Source of the DNA: Methylocapsa acidiphila B2
GTDB taxonomy: Bacteria > Pseudomonadota > Alphaproteobacteria > Rhizobiales > Beijerinckiaceae
Length of the DNA stretch: 64,000 nucleotides
Reading direction: 5' to 3'
NCBI RefSeq assembly: GCF_000427445.1
Contig: NZ_KE386496.1
Coordinates: 2,968,504-3,032,503 of the forward strand
Shown here piece by piece: positions 1 through 9,512 of this stretch. A program made the position numbers and the translations under genes. Every line of letters begins with the position of its first letter. Positions within the stretch are counted from its first letter, which is position 1. The notes beneath the pieces were generated by a model. That model was not told the DNA's origin. It saw only the letters and a list, made by a program, of their open reading frames with translations, and ran no database searches.

Positions 1-333
1 GATTGCGTTCGCGCCGACGTTCGCAACGCGCTCTGGGCTCGGCTGCCCGAAATCGGCGCAAGCTGGACCGATCTTCCGGTTGCTTTGGCGGGCCATGCGT
101 ATCGAGCGCGATGGATCGACGGCGCGTCGCCGGAGCCCGATCCGTTCATCCTACTTGCCGAGGACGCGCGCGCCTCGGGCGTCGCGATGGGCGAGGAAAC
201 TCTTGCTGTCGTCGGCGCTGAGCGGCAAGATGGCAAAGAAGGTTTTATTCTCCTCGCCCGCCACGCGAGAGAGGGCGGGCGCGCGCACGCCGAGGATCTG
301 CTGGACCACGGTTGCGCGCTCGCCGCGAAATAG
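1..333 (+). CDS. C-terminal end of an unrecognised protein (5' truncated)
   Basis: The frame is open from the first base and ends with a TAG at 331-333, giving about 110 C-terminal residues. The segment is soluble, with no membrane span or motif I recognise. It stops about 45 bases before the 2-oxoadipate dioxygenase gene on the same strand, so the two probably form an operon, which would hint at lysine catabolism. That is context only; I cannot name the protein. Confidence 0.55.
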   Translation, partial: DCVRADVRNALWARLPEIGASWTDLPVALAGHAYRARWIDGASPEPDPFILLAEDARASGVAMGEETLAVVGAERQDGKEGFILLARHAREGGRAHAEDLLDHGCALAAK

Positions 334-377
334 GCGCGGCTCGCCTCGCCGTCCAAAGGGAGACCAGGAGGGGAGAC

Positions 378-1784
378 ATGGCGGCATCCCGTCTCTTCGT
401 TTCGGCCGACGCAGTCCGGGCGCGTTTTTCGGCCGTTTTGTCTCAGATCTATCGGCGGGAAGCGCCGCGCTATGCGGATTTGCGGGAGCTCGTCGAGTCC
501 GTGAACGCCAACGCCCTCGCCCAAGGCGAGGCCCTCGCGGTGCGCTTGGGCGGAGCAGGCGAGCTCAACGGACTGAGCCTTGAACGCCACGGCGCCATAA
601 GACTTGGAACGTCCGAGGAATTATCGATCATCCGCCGGCTCTTCGCCACCATGGGGCTGCATCCGGTCGGCTATTATGACCTTTCGGCCGCCGGCCTGCC
701 GGTGCATTCGACTGCTTTCCGTCCGATAGGCGCCGAAGCGCTTCGCGCAAATCCGTTCCGGATGTTTGTTTCGCTGCTGCGGCTCGACCTGATCGAGGAC
801 GAGGAGGCGCGGCGCGAGGCGAGCGCATTGATCGCGCGACGCCGGATCTTCACGCCACGTCTGCTCGCCTTGCTCGACCGGTTCGAGACGAACAAAGAAA
901 TTGACGAGTCGGAAGTCGGTGAATTTGTCTTGCAGGCCGCTGAAATCTTCCGCTGGCGGAACGAGGCGACGGCGTCCGCGGAGCTCTACGATCGGCTCCG
1001 TCAGGTTCATCCGCTTCTCGCCGACATCGCTTGCTTTCAGGGGCCTCATGTCAACCATCTCACCTTGCGGACGCTCGACATAGACGCGGCGCAGGCGGCG
1101 ATGCGCGCGCGCGGCATGAATCCGAAGGACGAGATCGAGGGGCCGCCGCGCCGAAAGCGCGACATTCTCTTGCGTCAGACGAGCTATAAGGCGATCGCGG
1201 AGCCGATCTTCTTCCCAAAGGCGAATGGCGCAGGGGCGGCCGGGACGCATGCCGCGCGATTCGGGGAGATCGAGCAGCGCGGCGTCGCGCTGACCGCAAA
1301 GGGGCGCGCGCTTTATGATCGCCTCCTTGCCGACGCCAGGGCGGCCGACCCCGCGGGAGGCGACGCCTATATGGACGCGCTTTTGCAGCGCTTCGAGGCC
1401 TTTCCCGATAATGACCAGGCGCTTTGCGCGGAGGGGCTCGCTTTCTATCATTATGCCCCGACCGAGGAGGGCTTGCGCCAAGCGGGCGATCTCCCGGCGT
1501 CACGCGAGGCCGCGGCGCTGCTGCGGGCCGGCTATTTGCGGATCGATCCAATCCTTTACGAAGATTTCCTGCCGGTGAGCGCGGCGGGGATTTTCCAATC
1601 GAATCTCGGCGAGTCGGGGCGACGGGTTCTTGCTGGAGAAGCGAATCGAAGGGCTTTTGAAGAGTCGCTTGGCGCGACCGTTCTCGACGAGCTCGCGCTT
1701 TATGCCGAGGAAGAGGCGCGTTCGCTCGCCGCGAGCCTCGCCGCCCTGGGACTCGCCCCGGAAGAGACCTTCGCGCGCGCTTGA
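378..1784 (+). CDS. hglS: 2-oxoadipate dioxygenase/decarboxylase (HglS/YdcJ, DUF1338 family)
   Basis: This 468-residue protein belongs to the DUF1338 (YdcJ/HglS) family in the vicinal-oxygen-chelate fold. The characterised member is an Fe(II) enzyme that turns 2-oxoadipate into D-2-hydroxyglutarate in D-lysine/pipecolate degradation, in the cytoplasm. Family landmarks are visible: the VHSTAFRP motif (His110, Arg115) and GPHVNHLT (His224/His227), which carry metal and substrate ligands, and the late SNLGE motif expected to supply the Glu ligand. The start at 378 is chosen because GGAGGGGAGAC directly precedes that ATG; an upstream in-frame codon at 312 overlaps the previous gene. Function is by family assignment; no other lysine-degradation gene is visible in the window. 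Confidence 0.82.
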   Translation: MAASRLFVSADAVRARFSAVLSQIYRREAPRYADLRELVESVNANALAQGEALAVRLGGAGELNGLSLERHGAIRLGTSEELSIIRRLFATMGLHPVGYYDLSAAGLPVHSTAFRPIGAEALRANPFRMFVSLLRLDLIEDEEARREASALIARRRIFTPRLLALLDRFETNKEIDESEVGEFVLQAAEIFRWRNEATASAELYDRLRQVHPLLADIACFQGPHVNHLTLRTLDIDAAQAAMRARGMNPKDEIEGPPRRKRDILLRQTSYKAIAEPIFFPKANGAGAAGTHAARFGEIEQRGVALTAKGRALYDRLLADARAADPAGGDAYMDALLQRFEAFPDNDQALCAEGLAFYHYAPTEEGLRQAGDLPASREAAALLRAGYLRIDPILYEDFLPVSAAGIFQSNLGESGRRVLAGEANRRAFEESLGATVLDELALYAEEEARSLAASLAALGLAPEETFARA

Positions 1785-1794
1785 AACAAAGTGC

Positions 1795-2949
1795 TCACCT
1801 CGGTCTCCGGAACTCGGCCAAAGGAACGCGCGCGAGCAGCATCAGGGCCTTGGCGTGCAAAGGCCCCATAACCCGCGCGAAAATCTTGAAATAGGCCACT
1901 AAGGCGGCGGCGAGACGCGACCGGCGCGCCCAGGGCGGGGCGTCGGCGTCAGGGTTTTCGCAGTCGAGCCGCAACAAAAGCTTAGCGTAGTCGAATTTGG
2001 TCCAGCCGAGGCCAACAAAACGCTCGGCGCGCTCGATCAGATGATCGATCAAAAAGGCCTTCGCCAGAGCGTTGCTATCGCCGGCGCCGCCGGGCTCGTA
2101 GCAAAGCACGTGATTCAACTGCGGCCGGCGTGAGTAAATATTGCCGCCATGAAGGCGATAGACGGCGACCGGCCGGTCGATCAGGACGCTGCCGCTGACC
2201 GCGTTGATCCCGAGGCAGAAATAAATATCGGTTCCGGTCCGCAGGTTCCGCAGGGACGGATGGTCGGCGAAAAGGGCGAGCGCGTCGCGCCGAAAGCAAT
2301 TGGCCGAGGTCGGGGCCCAGACCCATTGATTTGCGGCCATCGGGACAAAGCGGATCGTGTCGAGAACCGTGCAGTCGAAGCTGGCCTCCGGCCAAGGCGC
2401 GCCGAGGACATGACGATAGGGCCGCGCCGTGTCGCGCTTAACGAAGCGCCGCTCTAGAATCGTGCGGTTGAAGGCGTGCTCGGTGCCGAGGACGACCTGA
2501 TCGTCGACGGTCTGCAGCATGTCGCCGGAGGTGAAGCCGACATGGACGCGAAGCGAGAGATGCACGAACACATGGGTCTCGACGCAATGCGGCAACAACA
2601 GATCGTCGGCGTCGACAAAAATGACGTAATGCCCCTCGGAGGCCGCCAGCCCGTCGAGCGCGGCCGGCGTCTGGCCGTCGTTGGTCGCGCGGCGAATGAT
2701 TCTTACATTCGGCCGCGTTTGCTCGATCTGGCGCAAGACTTCGCCGCTCTCATCGGTCGAGGCGTTGTCGACAATGATGCATTCGACGTTTGGATAGGTT
2801 TGCGCGAGGATCGACTCGGCGGCCGCCGCGACAAAGCGGCCATAGTTGAAATTGATGACGATGACGCTGACCAGCGGCAAGCGGAGGCGGCTCTTGTCCT
2901 CATCCGGTCCGGATGCGGAAAGACTCGTCGCGGCGCGCGAAGCCTCCAT
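1795..2949 (-). CDS. Family 2 glycosyltransferase
   Basis: This is a 384-residue GT-A fold glycosyltransferase of family 2. The N-terminal third shows VSVIVINFNYG, the VDNASTDES nucleotide-binding stretch and VFVDADDLLLP with the metal-binding DAD motif. The C-terminal part continues with acceptor-side sequence and ends in an amphipathic, possibly membrane-associated segment. The sugar and acceptor cannot be predicted. The start at 2949 has GAGGAC upstream; the frame stays open to 3162 but would then run into the divergent methyltransferase gene. The last ten bases separate it from hglS, which converges on it. The two head-to-head genes may act together on a surface glycan, which is only inference. 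Confidence 0.85.
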   Translation of the reverse strand: MEASRAATSLSASGPDEDKSRLRLPLVSVIVINFNYGRFVAAAAESILAQTYPNVECIIVDNASTDESGEVLRQIEQTRPNVRIIRRATNDGQTPAALDGLAASEGHYVIFVDADDLLLPHCVETHVFVHLSLRVHVGFTSGDMLQTVDDQVVLGTEHAFNRTILERRFVKRDTARPYRHVLGAPWPEASFDCTVLDTIRFVPMAANQWVWAPTSANCFRRDALALFADHPSLRNLRTGTDIYFCLGINAVSGSVLIDRPVAVYRLHGGNIYSRRPQLNHVLCYEPGGAGDSNALAKAFLIDHLIERAERFVGLGWTKFDYAKLLLRLDCENPDADAPPWARRSRLAAALVAYFKIFARVMGPLHAKALMLLARVPLAEFRRPR

Positions 2950-3160
2950 GTCTTGTCCTCGTCTCGAAAGCGGCGCCAGCGCCCGCCGCGCCCGCTCTAG
3001 GATAGAAATCCACCGCTGACAATGATCGCCACGGCGAGGACGCCGATCGAGGCCGCTTTCCAGCCCGCCGCCAGCTTGATCGCGCAGAAAGGGCGTCGCG
3101 CGGATCGCGCCGTCTCGATCATCGGCCTCGGCCGCATCTCTCGCTTTGGAAAATGCGCGC

Positions 3161-4675
3161 ATGTCCGATTGGAGCGCCGGCTATGTCACCGAGGTCGGCT
3201 ACGCCCATGGTTATTATCGCGAGCTCGCGCCGCAAAATCTCGCCTTGGCGGCTTCGGCGAAAGGGGTCCTCGCGCCCGGCCTCGACGGCGCACCGCTGCG
3301 CGTGCTGGAGCTCGGATGCGGGCAAGGCTACTCAGCTAATCTCATCGCGGCCGCCAATCCGCATGTCGATTACACGGCTATCGACTTTAATCCCGGCCAT
3401 GTCGCCAGCGCGCGGGCGCTCGCGGAGGAAGCGCGCACGTCGAACGTTCATTTCAGCGAGGCCTCGTTCGCGGAATTCGCCGAGGATTGCGGCCGGGGTG
3501 AGTTCGACCTCGTCACGCTTCATGGCGTCTGGACCTGGGTTTCGGCGGAGAACCGCGCTCAAATCATTCGCATCGCGCGGGAAAAGTTGCGGCCGGGCGG
3601 ATTGTTCTATCTGTCTTACAATTGCCATCCGGGCTGGGCGGCCTCCGTTCCCATCCATCGCCTCTTCACCGATGTCGCCGCCGGCGCGCCGCAAGAGCCC
3701 GTTGATTTCCGCATCGATCAATTCTTTAAAGTCTTCAAGCTCTTGCGTGACATTGGCGCGCGGGGTCTCGAGGCTAATCCGGGAGTCGTGGAGCGCTTCC
3801 TGCAAATGGAGGATCTCCCGCGCAATTGTCTGGCGCATGAATTTTTGAATGCGAATTGGACGATTTTTCATTCCGCCGACGTCGCCCGAGATCTCGCCGA
3901 AGCCAAGCTCAATTTCGTCGCCTCGGCCCATATCGCCGATCAGCTCGATCCGCTGAACCTTACTGACCGGCAGCAACATCTTTTGAATCAGGTGCGCGAT
4001 CCGGTGCGCAAGGAATTGTTTCGCGACCTCATCACCAATCAGAGCTTCAGGCGTGATATTTTCATCAAGGGCGACGTGAGGCCCTGCCCGCGCTCGGAGG
4101 AACGCTGGCTCGACCTGCGTTTCGCGCTGACCGCGCGCGCCGCGGATATTCCCTTGCAGGTCAAGGGGATGCTCGCCGAGGCGGCGCTGACGCCCGAGAC
4201 CTATGGAGTCTTGCTGGAGCGGCTCGACCGCGGCCCCGAGACCGTGCGCGAGCTTATCGCCGAGCCGAAGCTCCAAGCTCTCGGCCTCGCGAATTTGCGG
4301 CAGCATCTCTTGGTGCTGGTCGCGCAGAAGAACTGCCAGATCGCGCTTCCCGCGGGAGACGAGGAGACGCGCAAGAGCCGGACGGACGCCTTCAACCACG
4401 CCGTCATGGCGCGGGCGCGGGACGGATCGGATTACGGTTTTCTGGCCTCGCCGACGACGGGCGGCGGGATCGCCGTCGATCGGATCGGCCAACTCGCCCT
4501 GACAGCCTTGCGCGACGGCTCGCCCGACCCCTTTGGCTTCGTATGGAATGTCCTCAAGGACGAAGCTTCGTCGAGGCCGGAGGGGCCTGCCGGCACGCTT
4601 GAGGCTTCAAAGGGCAAGCTAGCGAATTTCATGACGAAAACCTTGCCGGTCCTGCAAAAACTCAAAGTCTCCTGA
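3161..4675 (+). CDS. SAM-dependent methyltransferase with C-terminal regulatory domain
   Basis: This 504-residue protein has an N-terminal class I methyltransferase domain: the SAM-binding motif LELGCGQGYS lies near residue 50, and acidic AIDFNPGH follows at the end of the second strand. After about residue 210 the sequence matches the methyltransferase regulatory domain type (PF10119), which pairs with such catalytic domains in proteobacteria. Substrate is unknown. I prefer the second ATG (3161, MSDWSAGYV) over 3146 because family members begin this way. It is transcribed divergently from the glycosyltransferase, with about 210 bases between start codons holding both promoters. Confidence 0.82.
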   Translation: MSDWSAGYVTEVGYAHGYYRELAPQNLALAASAKGVLAPGLDGAPLRVLELGCGQGYSANLIAAANPHVDYTAIDFNPGHVASARALAEEARTSNVHFSEASFAEFAEDCGRGEFDLVTLHGVWTWVSAENRAQIIRIAREKLRPGGLFYLSYNCHPGWAASVPIHRLFTDVAAGAPQEPVDFRIDQFFKVFKLLRDIGARGLEANPGVVERFLQMEDLPRNCLAHEFLNANWTIFHSADVARDLAEAKLNFVASAHIADQLDPLNLTDRQQHLLNQVRDPVRKELFRDLITNQSFRRDIFIKGDVRPCPRSEERWLDLRFALTARAADIPLQVKGMLAEAALTPETYGVLLERLDRGPETVRELIAEPKLQALGLANLRQHLLVLVAQKNCQIALPAGDEETRKSRTDAFNHAVMARARDGSDYGFLASPTTGGGIAVDRIGQLALTALRDGSPDPFGFVWNVLKDEASSRPEGPAGTLEASKGKLANFMTKTLPVLQKLKVS

Positions 4676-4687
4676 AATTCGCGTTTC

Positions 4688-5677
4688 TCAATAGCCGAGC
4701 GCCGGCTCGACGAGATCTTCGAGCGCCTCGCCGCGCGCATAATGATCGAGATTGGCGAGCGCTTTCGCCGCGGCGCGCTCCCCGGATTTGGCGTCGCCCC
4801 AGGAGATATGCGGCGTGAGCCAAATTTTGGGATGCGCGTAGAAAGGATGACCTTCCGGCGGCGGCTCTGGGTCGGTCACATCGAGGGTCGCGCCGGCGAT
4901 TCTTCCTTCGTCCAGGGCCGCGAGCAGCGCCTCCTGATCGATGAGCTGGCCGCGCGCTACATTGACGACATGCAGATTGCTCTTGGCGCCCGCGAGCACG
5001 CTTGTGTTGAGCAGGCGATGCGTTTGCGTGGTCAGCGGCAGGGACAAAACGAGGTGGTCGGCCTCGGCCGTGAGGGTCGCGAAATCCGGCGCGCGGGCGA
5101 CGTCCGGGTCGAGCGGTCCATCGCTGCGCCTCAGGGCGATAAGGCGCATTCCGAATGGGCGCCCGCGCGCCGCGATCGCGCGGCCGATGGCGCCGTAGCC
5201 GGCGATTGCGAGCGTTCGCCCGGCGAGGAGCCCGAGCGGACGGCTCTTCCACTGATCGCGCTGGCGGACCCGGAGTCCGGCGAAATCCTTCTCGAAATTG
5301 AGCATCGCGGCCATGACGAATTCCGCGATGGGGGTGGCTGCGACGCCGCGCGCGCAAGAAAGCGGCGGCCCCTCCAGCATCCAGCGCGGAAAGGAGTCCA
5401 CTCCGGTCGAGAGCGCCTGAATGAAGCGAAGATTGAACGGCCAGCCGGGCGGGGCGCTTGCGGGCGCCCGCGCCGCGAGCCAGGGGCCGGGCTGGGTGAC
5501 GAGCATATCGGCGTCCGGCGGGATGTCCCAGGGCGGCGCGCCTTTCGGAGGGGAGATCACGCGCGGCTTGGACCAATGCGCCTCGAGCCGCGCGGCGAGC
5601 TGCGCGCCGCCCTGGTTGACGATCACCGGCGAAGACGACGCCTCGAGGTCATGCGGGGCTTGACGCGGTTCGGACAT
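4688..5677 (-). CDS. D-isomer-specific 2-hydroxyacid dehydrogenase
   Basis: This 329-residue NAD(P)-dependent dehydrogenase interconverts a 2-oxoacid and its D-2-hydroxyacid. The Rossmann motif GYGAIG is at residues 150-155. The catalytic Arg sits in VNVARG, the Glu in the DPEPPPEGHPF loop and the His in LTPHISW, so all three catalytic residues appear present. The start at 5677 has GGGAG eight bases upstream; the frame extends to 5725 without a better site. Substrate could be glyoxylate/hydroxypyruvate or a branched oxoacid. An Lrp-family regulator lies upstream on the same strand, so the pair may be co-controlled. The 3' end faces the methyltransferase gene 12 bases away. Confidence 0.85.
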   Translation of the reverse strand: MSEPRQAPHDLEASSSPVIVNQGGAQLAARLEAHWSKPRVISPPKGAPPWDIPPDADMLVTQPGPWLAARAPASAPPGWPFNLRFIQALSTGVDSFPRWMLEGPPLSCARGVAATPIAEFVMAAMLNFEKDFAGLRVRQRDQWKSRPLGLLAGRTLAIAGYGAIGRAIAARGRPFGMRLIALRRSDGPLDPDVARAPDFATLTAEADHLVLSLPLTTQTHRLLNTSVLAGAKSNLHVVNVARGQLIDQEALLAALDEGRIAGATLDVTDPEPPPEGHPFYAHPKIWLTPHISWGDAKSGERAAAKALANLDHYARGEALEDLVEPALGY

Positions 5678-5788
5678 GAAAGGCTCCCAAGCGGCGAATG
5701 GCGCCGGATCTTGAAGGCAAAACATGACCTTGCATGCAAAGTCGAGCCGATTTTTCGGCTTTGCGCCGTAGCCTTCGAAACGCCGTGG

Positions 5789-6268
5789 TCAGCCGGCGAT
5801 CGGAAATGCGGTCTCGGACTTGATGTTCTCCAAAGCGAAGCGGGACGTCACGTTCTTCAGCGGAACGATCTCGATCAAGCGCTTGTAGAAGGCGTCGAAG
5901 GCGGAGGTGTCGTGCGCGACGACGCGCAGGACGTAATCGACGTCTCCGGCCAGACGATAGACGTCCATGACCTCTTCCATGGCGGCGAGATCGGAGGCGA
6001 TGCGGGCGAGCGCCTTGCCCGAGTGATCATCGACCTGGATCGAGACGAAGACCGTGATTCCGAGCCCCAGCTTCGAAGGATCGAGGACGGCGATGCGCCG
6101 TCTGATCACGCCCGAAGCCTCGAGCCGCTGGAGCCGCTTCCAGCAGGGTGTCTGCGAGAGCCCGACCCGGTTGGCGATTTCGCTGATAGAGAGCGAAGCA
6201 TCTTTCTGCACGATGCGCAGGATTCGTTTGTCGATCGCATCCAAGCCTTTTGCGTCATTCATATTCAA
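5789..6268 (-). CDS. Lrp/AsnC-family transcriptional regulator
   Basis: This 159-residue protein has the Lrp/AsnC layout. A winged-helix DNA-binding domain covers residues 8-60, with the recognition-helix region SISEIANRVGLSQ, and a RAM effector domain follows from about 70 to 150. Such proteins form octamers that wrap DNA and respond to amino acids. It lies about 110 bases upstream of the 2-hydroxyacid dehydrogenase on the same strand and probably controls it and itself. An AT-rich 15-base inverted repeat just upstream of its start is a likely operator. The effector amino acid cannot be read from sequence. Confidence 0.9.
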   Translation of the reverse strand: MNMNDAKGLDAIDKRILRIVQKDASLSISEIANRVGLSQTPCWKRLQRLEASGVIRRRIAVLDPSKLGLGITVFVSIQVDDHSGKALARIASDLAAMEEVMDVYRLAGDVDYVLRVVAHDTSAFDAFYKRLIEIVPLKNVTSRFALENIKSETAFPIAG

Positions 6269-6294
6269 GCGGTCCGGCTCGTTTTAACTAAAGA

Positions 6295-6309
6295 CTATAG
6301 TGTTTATAG
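6295..6309 (-). promoter_or_regulatory. Candidate Lrp-type operator
   Basis: CTATA-GTGTT-TATAG is an inverted repeat in a conspicuously AT-rich patch 27-41 bases upstream of the Lrp-family start codon. Lrp/AsnC proteins often bind 15-base AT-rich dyads near their own promoters. The match is short, so this is suggestive only. Confidence 0.35.
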
Positions 6310-6425
6310 ACAATATATCTAAAGCGATTGCAAGCCCCGCTTTGACAGGGGGAAAGCGCAAGAGGGCTGCGGTCCTTGCGCCGAGGCGCGGGTCAAGGAT
6401 CGAGACGGTTCAGATGAAAAGTGGA

Positions 6426-7025
6426 CTATTTGGCCGCGCGTCGATCCGACGGGCGCGTCTCGGCTCGCCGCTTCTTCACCTTCGCCTGCGTCGGGCGAGG
6501 GTCCTTGCCGGGCCAGCTGACGATATAGTCCGGGTAGTCTTGGAGCTGGACATCGCTCTCCGACGCGGCGACGCGTCCTTGGACGGAGACGCCGGCCTCA
6601 TGCACGCTCATCGGAGAACCGGATACGAGCGGATGCCACCATGGGAGGTCGCGGCCTTCGGCGACCAGCCGATAGGCACAGGTGGGCGGCAGCCAGGAGA
6701 GGCTGCGGACCGCATCGGGGGTCAGGCGGATGCAATCGCGCACCCGCCGACGGCGCTGGGCATAGTCGGCGCAGCGGCAGGTTTCGGCGTCGAAGAGCTT
6801 GCAGGCGATGTCGGTGAAATAGATTTCGCCGTTGTCCTCGTCCTCGAGCTTGACCAGGCAGCAGCGGCCGCATCCGTCGCAAAGGCTTTCCCATTCAGCG
6901 GCCGACAAGGCGTCGAGAGTCTTTTCCGTCCAAAACGGCTTTTCGTCCGCCGCGCGCGGCGCGGCCGGGTCGGCTGCGGCCAAGTCATTCGGAGCGACGA
7001 GCTTTCGCTTGGGGGGGCTGTGCAT
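6426..7025 (-). CDS. YcgN-family cysteine-cluster protein (UPF0260)
   Basis: This 199-residue protein belongs to the YcgN/UPF0260 group of CxxCxxCC zinc- or iron-chelating-domain proteins. The key cluster CDGCGRCC lies near residue 50, and further cysteines follow in the regions of ACKLF, CRCADY and DCIRLT. The conserved WLPPTCAYR and PWWHPL segments are typical of the family. The biochemical role is unknown. I take the start at 7025 (MHSPPKRK); the frame continues upstream to 7157 but that extension is arginine-rich and unlike the family. It is divergent from the penicillin-binding protein gene. Confidence 0.85.
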   Translation of the reverse strand: MHSPPKRKLVAPNDLAAADPAAPRAADEKPFWTEKTLDALSAAEWESLCDGCGRCCLVKLEDEDNGEIYFTDIACKLFDAETCRCADYAQRRRRVRDCIRLTPDAVRSLSWLPPTCAYRLVAEGRDLPWWHPLVSGSPMSVHEAGVSVQGRVAASESDVQLQDYPDYIVSWPGKDPRPTQAKVKKRRAETRPSDRRAAK

Positions 7026-7224
7026 CGGTAATCCGAGGCCGATCGAGAAAAGCGCCGCCGCGCGCTTCGTTTTGGCAATTGTTGAGAGGCTTGATAAACT
7101 CGGGCCGAAGACGGCGCAACGCATCATCCGGCGGGGGACCTGACGCCGACGCGCCAAAGATCTATATAAATCCTAGCGCGTCCGGCGGGTCCGATCCGGT
7201 GGGCGCCGGACGGAGATCCGAAGC

Positions 7225-9432
7225 TTGTTCGATGGACCGCTGCTGTCGCGCCTTCGTCGCAAAATCGCGCGGAGCCTACTCGCCTTCGACGCTTTCGTCG
7301 ATTCGACGCTCTATGACAGCTCGGAGCGCGCCAAGGAGAATTACGAAGCCTTCTCCGCCTTCATGGACCGGTTTCATATCGCCGGCTGGCGGCGCGTCCT
7401 CAACGAGCTCGCCTGCGAGACCTTGACGATCGGCGTCGGCGTCGGCGTGCTGGCGCTCGCCCTCGCGGTTCCGGCCTTTCAGGAAACCTCCGACGATTGG
7501 CTGAAGCAGCAGGATCTCGCCGTGACCTTTCTCGACCGCTATGGCGAGGAGGTCGGGCGGCGCGGGATCAAGCATGACGATTCGGTCTCGTTCGACCAAT
7601 TGCCTCCCTATCTGATCCAGGCGGTCATCGCCACCGAGGACCGCCGGTTTTTCGAGCATTTCGGCATTGACGTGATCGGCACGCTGCGCGCCCTGACCGT
7701 CAACGCGCGTGCGAACACCGTCGTGCAGGGCGGCTCCTCGCTCACCCAGCAGCTTGCGAAGAACCTGTTTCTGTCCAACAAGCGGACATTGGAACGCAAG
7801 ATCAAAGAGGCCTATCTCGCGATCTGGCTCGAGTTCCGGCTGCCGAAGCGCGAAATCTTGCGGCTTTACCTAGATCGCGCCTATCTCGGCGGCGGCGCTT
7901 TCGGCGTGCAGGCGGCGGCGGAATTTTATTTCGGCAAATCGGTGCGCGACCTCACCCTCTCCGAGGCCGCGATGATGGCCGGCCTGTTCAAGGCGCCGAC
8001 CAAATATGCGCCGCATGTCAATCTGCCGGCGGCCCGCGCCCGCGCCAATGACGTTTTGAACAATATGGTCGAGGCCGGTTTCCTGACCGAGGGGCAGATC
8101 TACGCCGCGCTCCGCAACCCGGCGACTGCGGTCGACCGCAGTCGCGAGGCGAGCCCGGATTGGTATCTCGATTACGCCTATGACGAGGTCAAGAAGCTCG
8201 CCGAGACGAAGAAGCTCGGCGACGATCGGGTGCTTACCGTCCGCACCGCGCTAGACCTCGGCCTGCAGAGGCACGCCGACGCCACGATCGAGGATCAGTT
8301 GCGCCAATATGGCAAGAGCTATCACGCGAGCCAGAGCGCCATGGTGATCTTCGAGCCGCTCGGGGCGTTGCGCGCGATGGTCGGCGGGCGCGACTATGGC
8401 GCGAGCCAATTCAACCGGGCGACGGACGCGCTACGCCAGCCTGGCTCCTCGTTCAAGCCTTTCGTGTATTTGACCGCGTTGATGACGGGCAAGTTCAAGC
8501 CGACGACCATCGTCGTCGACGCGCCGATCTGCATCGGCAATTGGTGCCCGCATAATTACGGCGGCTCCTATGCGGGTTCTCTGCCTTTGGTGAACGCTTT
8601 GGCGCGTTCGCTGAACACGGTCGCGGTCAGATTGTCGATCGCGATCGGCGACGGCAGCCCGAAGGTCGGCCGCGCCAAGATCGTCGACACGGCGCGGCGC
8701 ATGGGGCTCACGACCCCTCTGACCGACACAGTCTCGCTGCCGATCGGCGCGGCGGAAGTCACCGTCGTGGACATGGCCTCGGCCTATTGCACTTTCGCCA
8801 ATGGCGGCCTGCGCGCTCCGCCCTATGCCGCGGTCGAGATCATGAACAGCCGCGGCGAGGTGATCTATCGGCATGACCGCGACGCGCCGCCGCCGCATCG
8901 GATCATCGAGGCGGAGACGATCGCGACAATGGATTCCATGCTGATGCAGGTCGTCCAGGCCGGCACGGGGACCAGGGCGAAGCTCGACAATATAGACGTC
9001 GCCGGCAAGACCGGGACGACCAACGGCTACAAGGACGCGTGGTTCATCGGCTTCACCGGCAATTATGTGGGCGCGATCTGGTTCGGCAATGACGACGACA
9101 CGTCGATGAAGAACATGACCGGCGGCTCCTTGCCGGCGGGGACCTGGCATGAAGTGATGGCCTATGCGCATCAAGGCATAGACCTCAAGCCCTTGCCGGG
9201 CCGGCCCGCGCCGACGGTCGCTCATGCCGAGCCGTCCGCCCCGGCGCCCGGGGAGCCCCAGCGGCCTGCGAGCCTATCCGCGCGGTCCGCCGAGACGCTC
9301 GGCGCGCTCGAAGCCGCCATCAAGCAAGTTCAGCAACGCCGGGAGGACATGGGCCTTGCGGCGAGCGCCATTGACGGCGCGGTCAAGCCCCGCGACAACG
9401 GCGCGGGCAAAAGCAAGGCCGGCGGCGGCTGA
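7225..9432 (+). CDS. mrcA: Class A penicillin-binding protein 1A (transglycosylase/transpeptidase)
   Basis: This 735-residue bifunctional peptidoglycan synthase has a short cytoplasmic N-terminus and one membrane span (about residues 67-85). A GT51 glycosyltransferase domain follows, with EDRRFFEHFGID (catalytic Glu138) and GGSSLTQQLAKN. The transpeptidase domain has SSFK with Ser408/Lys411, SLN at 462-464 and KTGTT at 594-598, so all active-site motifs are intact. The C-terminal 80 residues are Ala/Pro-rich and low complexity. Translation apparently begins at a TTG (7225), the first codon giving the family N-terminus. It polymerises and cross-links the cell wall in the periplasm. Two coupled DUF1214/DUF1254 genes follow on the same strand. 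Confidence 0.92.
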   Translation: MFDGPLLSRLRRKIARSLLAFDAFVDSTLYDSSERAKENYEAFSAFMDRFHIAGWRRVLNELACETLTIGVGVGVLALALAVPAFQETSDDWLKQQDLAVTFLDRYGEEVGRRGIKHDDSVSFDQLPPYLIQAVIATEDRRFFEHFGIDVIGTLRALTVNARANTVVQGGSSLTQQLAKNLFLSNKRTLERKIKEAYLAIWLEFRLPKREILRLYLDRAYLGGGAFGVQAAAEFYFGKSVRDLTLSEAAMMAGLFKAPTKYAPHVNLPAARARANDVLNNMVEAGFLTEGQIYAALRNPATAVDRSREASPDWYLDYAYDEVKKLAETKKLGDDRVLTVRTALDLGLQRHADATIEDQLRQYGKSYHASQSAMVIFEPLGALRAMVGGRDYGASQFNRATDALRQPGSSFKPFVYLTALMTGKFKPTTIVVDAPICIGNWCPHNYGGSYAGSLPLVNALARSLNTVAVRLSIAIGDGSPKVGRAKIVDTARRMGLTTPLTDTVSLPIGAAEVTVVDMASAYCTFANGGLRAPPYAAVEIMNSRGEVIYRHDRDAPPPHRIIEAETIATMDSMLMQVVQAGTGTRAKLDNIDVAGKTGTTNGYKDAWFIGFTGNYVGAIWFGNDDDTSMKNMTGGSLPAGTWHEVMAYAHQGIDLKPLPGRPAPTVAHAEPSAPAPGEPQRPASLSARSAETLGALEAAIKQVQQRREDMGLAASAIDGAVKPRDNGAGKSKAGGG

Positions 9433-9512
9433 GCTTCGCCGTCGCTGGACCCGCCCCGCGATTCATGGAATCGTGACAGCTGGAACCTATTTCTTGATGT
9501 TCTGGAGGCGCA

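Noticed and set aside
621-1481. A 286-codon open frame on the minus strand inside the 2-oxoadipate dioxygenase gene.
   Set aside because: It is antisense to a clear family member, is Arg-rich and has no motif or ribosome site; GC-rich DNA gives many such frames.
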